DNA from: an uncultured Clostridia bacterium
GTDB lineage: Bacteria > Bacillota > Clostridia > Christensenellales > UBA1242
NCBI GenBank assembly: GCA_937891595.1
Contig: CALATF010000053.1
Coordinates: 1 to 5,590, forward strand
Reading direction: 5' to 3'
Length of the DNA stretch: 5,590 bases
The position numbers and the translations under genes are program-made. The notes beneath the pieces were generated by a model. It ran no database searches. It was not told the origin of the DNA and worked only from the letters and a program-made list of their open reading frames with translations. This document shows positions 1 through 5,590 of the stretch, piece by piece (the stretch's first letter is position 1; each line of letters begins with the position of its first letter).

Positions 1-2
1 GG

Positions 3-491
3 TATAGTAATTGGTATGATAATTTTAGTAATACTAATACAAACAGATTAAATCAATATATTATCGGTAGTGGTTATGAAATAGAACAAACATTCTCTAA
101 TTACTTTATACAATTAGCAAATTCAATTTCTAAAGCAACATTCTCGTCAAGCAATAGAAATATGTCAGGTGTTTGGTATAACAATTCTAAGTTAGAAGGC
201 GGATTTATTCAAAGTAATCATGATTATAATAATTCTACTTTTAGCGTAGAAATGTATAATGAATATTTCTCTGTTTATGGCATGCAAATCGATACAAATA
301 CAGAAATGGCTTTAAATTTAAAACTAGCTTATTCAAGTATTGATAAACAAGAAAAAATTATAGAAGGTATACCTAATGTTAAAGATTATGACATATCTTC
401 ATCTAATACAAAATATAAAGGCGTATTTAATATAAATAAAGACTTTATATTAAACTTTACTTATAAATCTGACCTTATCAATGCAATTCCT
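3..491 (+). other. Leading region of the giant protein, unrecognised (residues 1-163)
   Basis: These residues precede the first recognisable repeat module. They are rich in Asn, Ser, Tyr and Phe, with short alternating polar/hydrophobic stretches that suggest beta strands (for example FSVEMYNEYFSVYGMQI near residues 80-96 and KGVFNINKDFILNFTYK near 139-155). There is no GG repeat ladder. I recognise no domain. By position it may be the end of a spacer like those found after modules 1 and 2, which would imply at least one more module upstream; that is a guess. It is coding, because the open frame and codon habits continue into module 1 without a break. Confidence 0.6.
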
Positions 492-3400
492 ATTTCAACT
501 GCACAAGAATTTATGGATATGCAACCTGGTTTAGATTATAGACTTGTAAATGACATAGTTTTAAATAATTACACACCTATAAATACTAAAATTTCTACTT
601 TTGACGGAAATGACCATACGATATATGTTACTAGTTTTGCTGAAGAAGTTATAAACGGTCAAAATTGTACTTTGGCTTTATTTGACACAGTTGAAACAGA
701 TACTATTTTATATAATGTTACTGTTAACTATACAAATAGTGTTTCATATGTAAATGAAGAAATTATTCCTGGCTCAGCAGGATTAAGTCAAAGTATAACA
801 AGGTCGGATAAAGTTGTTTTTGGTGGTATAGCTGGTACAAATAAAGGCACTCTTACAAATTGTAAAGTTACTGGAAAAATTAGTTTGGCTTTAAATGTTG
901 ACTCTAGTCAAGGTACAATTGCTAATACATTAAACGGCGGTTTGGTTGCAAGTAATAGCGAAACAGGTTATATAACAAATTGTAAAGTTGTTTTATTTGA
1001 AATGAATTGTTATGGTTTAACAGGTGGTTTTGTTGGTGAAAATTATGGTAAAATTGTTTCTTCATATTTTGATGATAGTACAATAAATAATTTATCTAGC
1101 AATAATACAGGTGGTTTTGTTTACATAAATAGTGGTGAAATCAACGAATGTTATGTTCAAGGTAAGAGAAACGAAACAGATAATGATATTCGTAACACAG
1201 GCGCAGGTATTAGTGCTAAAGGTATAGTTGGTGGTTTTGTTCATACTAGTCAAGGCATTATATCTGATTGCTATTCTAATATCTCTCTTTCTTCTTCAAC
1301 ATATATTGCTGGTTTTGTTTACCAAGACACATCTTCAAGTGTTATATCTAGAAGCTATTCTATTAGTTATAAATCTAGCTCTGATAATAGTACTGTTGCG
1401 GGTGCTTTTGCAGGTGCTAATTCAGCAAATTACACAAAAATTACTATTAACGGAACATTAAATAATTGTTATTTCTTAAAAGTTGCGGGAAGCTGGTCTA
1501 ATTTAGTTTGGGATAGTTCGTTACAAACTAAACAAGCTAAGGGTTTAGACTTTGATGAATTTGCAACACATACTAATTTTGTTAACTTTGATTTATCATT
1601 AGTTTATGATAAAGGCAATTATGCTAACGGCGAAGAATTAAGTTATGTAGATGGTTATGTTTGGGTTATTATAGATGGTAAACCTGTTATAGTTTCCACT
1701 TTAATAAATACTATAAGCCAAAGAGCTTATACTGGTAAGAATAAACATTACAGCGAAGTAATAGAATTTTTCAATAGTGAAAATAAAAAGATTGATAGTA
1801 CAGCTCCTATAAGAACAGGAAATAAAATTAGAACAAATTATTATGATGGTTCTTATTATACTGGGGAATATAAAGAAGAAGATTTGATTTTCTATACTAT
1901 TGAAGATACAAATAAAAAGACGTTGACATATAACTATAATGCTAATAAAGACATAGAGGGTATTACACTTGTTTATACTTTAACCTATAAAGCAGATGGA
2001 AAAACAATTAATACTAAAAAAATAACAGAAGCTTATTGTGGTAAAGATAATAATAAAATTTTAGATATAGTTACAGTTGATGAAAATAACAATATTATTT
2101 CAAAAGATAGCAACTACAGAGCAAACGATACGATTGAAATAATTGAAGATGAAGAAGGTAATATTACTGCTATTAATTACAGGGTATTAGAAAGTGCGGA
2201 ATATCATTATAATAGTAATGTTAATAATGTGTCAGATGTAGTAGGTTCAAGAACAAACCCTCAAATTATTTATGATTATGAATCTTTTGTTCACTACACA
2301 TCTTCTAATACTTCAGGTAAATTCTTTAGAGTTATTAAAGATATAGATTTTAATTATCAGTTTGCCACAACTGCTTATGTAGATTTCCAAGGAATTATTC
2401 AAGGAAATTACATGCAATTTAATAATATATCTCTTTCTTACTTAAATAAAGTCCCTACAGGTAACCAAACTAATATACATCAAAATAAAGATTCCTTTGG
2501 TTTGTTTGCTGGAATTAAAACTTCACAATATGGCCTTAACACAATGATTTCTAATTTAAAACTTAATATTGTTGAAGTTTTATCTAACTCACATAAATTT
2601 GTTGGTGGCTTGGCAGGGGAAATAACTTCAAGTAGTGATTCTTCAAAAATTATAATAAACAACATTACTATAAACGGCATTGAAAATAGGTCGGCATATA
2701 TTCAAGGTAAAAATGCTGTTGGTGGATTAGCGGGTATTGCAACAGGTAATATAATGTTAAAAGATATTTCTGTTACAGCTAACGTAAACGCAACTAAAGA
2801 AATTTCTAATGGTGAAGAAAATGTAATGCTATATGTTTCTAAAATTAGAAATCAAAAAGATTACACCGATATTATTCCTAGAATTTCTTATGCTGGTGGA
2901 GTAATAGGTATTTTAGATTGTAATGAAATACAAGATGCTTCAACACAAAAAAACTATAATGTAAACAATGTTTCAGTAACTGGAGACGTAGGTGTTATAG
3001 GTGGAATTGTTGGTTCTGTATTTGGTTTAGTAGGAGAAAATACTGTAGTTAACTACATTAATACTATTTTAAGTGCTACCGAAAGGAATTACTTAATTGC
3101 AACTGCTTATGCAGGCGGCTTAGTAGGTGAAAATAGAGGAACTATAATAAGTTCTAGCATTACTTATGGTGAAGCTGACACAAATTCTAGCGTAAAAATA
3201 GGTGAATCTAGTTTCACTGCTAACGATTATTTTAAACCATTGTCTTCCTATGTAATAGGAATAGGTGGCTTAGTAGGGTTTAATAATAACGGAACAATAT
3301 CAAACTGTATTTCTACTATTGATGTTAGAAGTAAAAAAGCTTTATTAGCAGGTGGCGCAGTAGCTAGGGCAGCAGGTGGTTTATTAGAAAATGTTGTTGC

Positions 3401-5590
3401 TACAGGTTCGGTAATTGCTGAGTTTATTATAGGCGGTTTTATAGGAACTATTAATGATAGAGCAATTCTTATAAATAATCGCTATAATACAAATGCTTTA
3501 TATAATCTTGCACAAGGTAGCAAAGATGTTGTTAAAATTAAAAGTTGTATTTCAGCAAACAACTGGCAATTAAAAGACTATTCTTACTATAAACATTTAT
3601 TAAGTACAGATAATGTAGTTAGTGGTTTTGTTGGAATTATTGTTGTGTTTAGTGATGCAGGGGTTACAGATGTTAGTCAATATTCAAAGATGATTGATTT
3701 CTGTGGTAAATATAGTTACTATACAAACACTGTTTATACTGCAACTGCAAGTTCTCCAGAATTATACTTAAGACCAGGTTATTCTGCTGGCTCTTTAGAT
3801 ACATCACCATCTAATATAGAGTCTTCAAGTATTTACGCTTTTGGAACAGCTATTTCAGACCAAAGCAATAGTGATATTAACCAAATGTTATACCCATATT
3901 CTATTAGCGAAATGTATTATGAAGATACAGAAATAGCAAATTATGTGCTTGAATCTAAAAAGAATACAAGTAGTGTTTCAGGCAAACAAGATAGAATTTA
4001 TAAATTGTTAAGTTTAAGTAATAATATTGAAAATATTGATAATATATTTAAAAATATTAGTGTTAGTGGGAAAAATATTGACGATTTAAAAGCTCTTTAT
4101 GGAACAATATATTATAAAGATGATAATAATTATGAAGAAATAAAAAATAATTCGGAATTAAGTAGCCATTCAAATATTTATTATATCTATAAAAATAGAG
4201 CAGAAAATTTTACTATTAGCCAAGTTTATGGTGATAGTTTTGAAGATGAAATAGTTTTATTTAAAGATGGGAATATAACAAATTCATTAAAAAATTTTAA
4301 AACTGTAAAAAATATTTATATTAATGGAATTAAATTTAAAGTTAGTATAAACGATAATACTAATATTGAATTATTAAATAGTACTCGTGCGACAAAACCT
4401 ACAAAATTTTCGGGTGTTTCAGATTTAAATAATGGAGAAACTTTAGTATTAAATTTAAGTGTTAACGAAATATTACCAAATTCTAATCAAGTTAATAATA
4501 TTAAGGTATATATAAATAAAATATCTCAACCTGCTGGAAATGGAGTAACTTATTCCTATGCAGTAAATGAAATAAAGGTATTTTATATTTATAATGTAAG
4601 TAGCTCTTTTATAACTAATGATTTATTAGTTGGTACTAATAATGAAGAGAGATTCACAGTTAATTTAAGTAGCAAAAAAGTTATATATAATGATTTATTG
4701 AATAATGGTTACTGGCAAGTAGGCGATAACTTCTTATTAAATGCAAATCATCAAGATGCTGATAAATATTTACAAAATGTTGAATTTGCTTCTACTTATG
4801 TTTGGTCTGACTTTGCTTCAGAAGTCCTTGATGTGTCAAAAACTACAATTTCAATAAGTTCTGCAGAACAATTTGCAAAATTAGCAAATTTAATTAATAA
4901 CGGAACGTTGAATACTTCAGGCAAAAAAATTGTATTAACAAACGATATTGACTTAAGTGGTAAGTATTGGGTGCCTATAGGAACACTTAATAACCCATTT
5001 AAGGGAACTTTTGATGGGCTTACACACTCAATTAAATATGCAACAGTTAATGAGAAGAGTAACAATAATAAAATAGTTACATATGCAGGTATATTTGGGG
5101 TTGTAGAAAGTGCTACAATACAAAATGTAAATTTATTAGGTGGCGATTCAGTTGGTCTTTATGCAGGTAGTTTAGTAGGTGCTTCAAAAGGTAACACTAC
5201 AATACAAACTGTTACAAATAGAAATAATGTAACAGGCCACATATATGCGGGTGGTATAATAGGCTGTCAATTAGTGTCTACTACAGATGTTATAACTTTG
5301 ATTGATTGCCAAAATAGGGGTAGTGTTGTTCATAGCAATTACTCAAATACTTCTACTAATAAAGTATATGCTTTCGGTGGTATAGCAGGGCACTTAGATA
5401 ATGTTGTAGCATCAAATAACGTTAACTATGCTGATGTAGATGTTGTTAATACAAAAACATCTTATGCAAATACAAACACAAAGTATAGAGTTTATGTTGG
5501 AGGGTTATTTGGTAGAATTTCTATTCGCTTTGCTAATAATGGCGTAAGTAATTTCAATTACGGCAAAGTAAATGTAGTTGCAAATGCGGA
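3..5590 (+). CDS. Giant GLUG-repeat surface protein, internal fragment (partial at both ends)
   Basis: The frame starting at base 3 is open to the window end (1,862 codons plus GA of the next), with no start or stop inside, so this is the middle of a larger gene. The translation has three modules with the same order: an entry unit (S..E.F, DI.L, FDG..H.I), an LFG-type rung, and a ladder of GGFVG/GGLVG/GGIAG repeats about 26-60 residues apart. That is the pattern of GLUG-motif proteins, typically large secreted or wall-attached proteins of gut bacteria with a predicted beta-solenoid fold. Two long spacers without repeats separate the modules. Trp is always TGG (residues 4, 58, 498, 503, 554, 1188, 1571, 1601, 1656). 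No LPXTG, RGD, catalytic motif or clear membrane helix is seen, and signal peptide and anchor would lie outside the window. An adhesin or surface-display role is inference; the coding call and the repeat family are firm. Confidence 0.93.
492..812 (+). other. Module 1 entry unit and first rung (residues 164-270)
   Basis: The segment starts with ISTAQEFMDM (residues 164-173), then a strand reading YRLVNDIVL, and then TFDGNDHTI (residues 199-207). This matches the capping unit that commonly opens GLUG-type beta-solenoids: a short helix, the 'Y.L..DI.L' strand, and the 'FDG.gH.I' turn. The next rung, around residues 225-240 (ALFDTVETDTILYNVTV), corresponds to the usual 'GLFG.v....I.nv.v' rung, with Asp at residue 228 where Gly is expected. 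Modules 2 and 3 open with the same order of elements. Confidence 0.75.
855..989 (+). repeat. 15-base direct repeat pair (855-869 and 975-989), 120 bases apart
   Basis: ACAAATTGTAAAGTT occurs identically at 855-869 and 975-989. Both copies encode TNCKV at the end of successive rungs, exactly 40 codons apart. The match stops on both sides, so it marks related repeat units and not a larger intact duplication. Confidence 0.8.
1020..1121 (+). repeat. 15-base direct repeat pair (1020-1034 and 1107-1121), 87 bases apart
   Basis: ACAGGTGGTTTTGTT is identical at both sites and encodes TGGFV in two successive rungs, 29 codons apart. A 12-base core (GGTGGTTTTGTT) occurs again at 1230-1241, also in frame. 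The codon-level identity suggests these neighbouring rungs arose by tandem duplication or exchange, although strong codon preference also contributes. Confidence 0.8.
1491..1694 (+). other. Closing segment of module 1 (residues 497-564)
   Basis: After the last rung come SW (Trp 498) and VW (Trp 503), then GLDFDEF (514-520), a strand with FVNFDLSLVY, and finally GYVWVIIDGKPVIV (Trp 554, Pro 561). This resembles the usual end of GLUG modules, in which a 'g.s..eF...f..fdf' stretch leads to 'W.i.dG.P.l'. It marks the C-terminal boundary of the first solenoid. Neither module 2 nor the visible part of module 3 shows an equally clear copy. Confidence 0.65.
1695..2261 (+). other. Spacer between modules 1 and 2, possible beta-sandwich domains (residues 565-753)
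   Basis: This stretch has no GG repeats. It contains two YTG motifs, AYTGK near residue 576 and SYYTGEY at residues 617-623, each followed by charged, strand-like sequence. 'YTGK' turns near the start of small beta-sandwich repeats are known from MBG-type and related Ig-like domains of large bacterial surface proteins, but two motifs are weak evidence. Further on are strand-like stretches such as GITLVYTLTYKADG (near 650-663) and an acidic stretch IEIIEDEEG (near 711-719). The likely role is a stalk or spacer between solenoids; the domain identity is unsure. Confidence 0.45.
2262..2597 (+). other. Module 2 entry unit (decayed) and first rung (residues 754-865)
   Basis: The order of elements matches modules 1 and 3, but the motifs have drifted. 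YESFVHYTS (about residues 759-767) stands for the S..E.F helix, FRVIKDIDF (775-783) for the 'L..DIDL' strand, and FQGIIQGNYMQFNNI (795-809) for 'FkGtfDG.gh.I.nl', with IIQG where TFDG is expected. The first rung FGLFAGI (832-838) is intact and is followed by ISNLKLNIVEV. The drift looks like divergence of a structural unit, because the reading frame is unbroken. Confidence 0.6.
2598..3701 (+). repeat. GLUG-type repeat ladder of module 2, irregular (residues 866-1233)
   Basis: Rungs begin at residues 868 (GGLAG), 907 (GGLAG), 965 (GGVIG), 1000 (GGIVG), 1038 (GGLVG), 1088 (GGLVG), 1117 (GGAVA), 1144 (GGFIG) and, degenerate, 1207 (SGFVG). The spacings are 39, 58, 35, 38, 50, 29, 27 and 63 residues, much less regular than in module 1, so several coils must carry long loops. 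Canonical follow-on strands include ENRGTIISSS after 1038 and NNNGTISNC after 1088. The Ala/Gly-rich stretch at residues 1114-1150 reads as a normal rung (GGAVARAAGGLLENVVATGSV), so a membrane helix is less likely. The end of the ladder is fuzzy and placed by eye. Confidence 0.78.
3702..4850 (+). other. Long spacer between modules 2 and 3, unrecognised (residues 1234-1616)
   Basis: About 380 residues without GLUG repeats or any domain I can name. The first part (to about residue 1320) is Ser/Tyr-rich and may be a worn closing segment of module 2 (MLYPYSISEMYYED near 1298-1311). The core, residues about 1330-1460, is very rich in Asn, Lys, Asp and Ile, and the DNA there is extremely A+T-rich: by hand count, 9 G/C bases in 4021-4080 and 8 in 4261-4320. 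Later stretches look like beta strands (GETLVLNLSVNEI near 1479-1491, NEIKVFYIYNVSSSF near 1523-1537), as in an Ig-like sandwich. Reading frame and codon preference continue unchanged on both sides. Confidence 0.5.
4851..5081 (+). other. Module 3 entry unit, canonical (residues 1617-1693)
   Basis: This is the clearest entry unit in the window. ISISSAEQFAKLANLIN (beginning about residue 1616) forms the helix, KIVLTNDIDLSGKYW (about 1642-1656) the DIDL strand, followed by VPIG and then FKGTFDGLTHSI (1666-1677). The spacing between the three elements is what is normally seen at the start of GLUG-type solenoids in surface proteins of Bacillota. Together with the weaker copies at residues 164 and 754 it shows that the protein is built from repeated whole modules. 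Confidence 0.85.
5082..5590 (+). repeat. GLUG-type repeat ladder of module 3, cut by window end (residues 1694-1862)
   Basis: The first rung is YAGIFGVVESATIQNVNL (residues 1694-1711). Further rungs begin at residues 1721 (AGSLVG), 1750 (GGIIG), 1792 (GGIAG) and 1833 (GGLFG). From the first pair at 1695 the spacings are 26, 29, 42 and 41 residues. The strands after the glycine pairs end in QNV, IDC, ASNNVNYADV and SNFNYGKVNV, typical of GLUG coils. The ladder is unfinished at the last base, so the module continues downstream. Confidence 0.82.

Larger units (their letters stand above)
813..1490 (+). repeat. GLUG-type repeat ladder of module 1, seven rungs (residues 271-496)
   Basis: Rung starts, taken at the first residue of the GG or AG pair, are residues 274 (GGIAG), 312 (GGLVA), 341 (GGFVG), 370 (GGFVY), 410 (GGFVH), 436 (AGFVY) and 466 (AGAFAG). 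The spacings are 38, 29, 29, 40, 26 and 30 residues. Most rungs continue with a short loop (TNKG, ENYG, INSG, TSQG) and then a strand ending in TNC, NEC, SDC, NNC or a Ser equivalent. This is the classic GLUG pattern and predicts stacked beta-helix coils. Cys occurs at residues 287, 327, 383, 423 and 489, largely at the same point of the repeat. Identical short DNA stretches recur in phase (see the two direct-repeat entries). Confidence 0.85.

Noticed and set aside
1..60. Possible gene start near the left edge
   Set aside because: The frame is already open at the first codon and no start with a convincing ribosome binding site was found, so the gene begins upstream.
1228..1461. 77-residue + strand open frame, hydrophobic and Leu-rich
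   Set aside because: It lies in another frame inside ladder 1 of the giant gene. Its Leu/Ile/Val-rich content comes from out-of-frame reading of T-rich Gly/Phe/Ser codons. No ribosome binding site was seen.
2480..2680. 66-residue minus-strand open frame
   Set aside because: Antisense shadow of module 2, with no recognisable motif and a clear coding frame on the other strand.
3044..3057. Perfect 14-base palindrome TGTAGTTAACTACA
   Set aside because: It sits inside coding sequence in module 2. A palindrome of this length is not surprising by chance in 5.6 kb of A+T-rich DNA, and there is no flanking element.
3342..3452. Possible membrane helix or glycine zipper in the Ala/Gly/Leu-rich stretch at residues 1114-1150
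   Set aside because: The stretch aligns with the GG...L.NV.ATGSV pattern of the neighbouring rungs, contains charged residues and keeps rung spacing (27-29), so a beta-helix coil explains it better.
4473..4490. ILPNSN as a possible LPXTG-like sorting signal
   Set aside because: It does not match LPXTG, no hydrophobic segment and positive tail follow, and the protein continues for more than 360 residues.
4796..5065. 89-residue minus-strand open frame
   Set aside because: Antisense to the canonical module 3 entry unit, whose + strand reading matches a known motif order. The minus product resembles nothing known to me.

Overview
The whole window lies inside one very large protein-coding gene on the + strand. 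Reading from base 3, the frame runs to the last base with no stop codon: 1,862 complete codons plus two bases of another. Both the start and the end of the gene lie outside the window. I see no intergenic space, RNA gene, promoter, terminator, insertion sequence or CRISPR array. The other frames and the minus strand hold only short stop-limited shadows.

The product looks like a giant, modular, glycine-repeat surface protein. It is rich in Asn, Ser, Thr, Ile and Tyr and poor in Pro, Cys and Trp. It contains three copies of one module type, starting near residues 164, 754 and 1617. Each copy has an entry unit (an S..E.F helix, then a DI.L/DID strand, then FDG..H.I or a decayed form), one LFG-type rung, and then a ladder of GGFVG / GGLVG / GGIAG repeats, each usually followed by an I.NC or I.NN strand. 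This is the pattern of GLUG-motif proteins, which are expected to form a right-handed parallel beta-helix or similar beta-solenoid. Module 1 is complete, with a closing W/P segment. Module 2 has a decayed entry and an irregular ladder. Module 3 has the most canonical entry and is cut by the window end.

Layout: residues 1-163 (bases 3-491) are an unrecognised leading region. Residues 164-564 (492-1694) are module 1. Residues 565-753 (1695-2261) are a non-repeat linker with two YTG motifs. Residues 754 to about 1233 (2262-3701) are module 2. Residues about 1234-1616 (3702-4850) are a long unrecognised spacer with a very A+T-rich core. Residues 1617-1862 (4851-5590) are module 3.

Organism: base composition is strongly A+T-rich, Leu is mostly TTA and Arg mostly AGA. 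All nine Trp codons I found are TGG and no TGA occurs in frame. This fits a low-GC bacterium using the standard bacterial code, for example an uncultured gut member of the Bacillota, and gives no support for a UGA-recoding mollicute. That placement is inference. The likely role is display at the cell surface, such as adhesion or glycan/host contact, but no signal peptide, anchor or catalytic domain is visible here, so the function is unproven.
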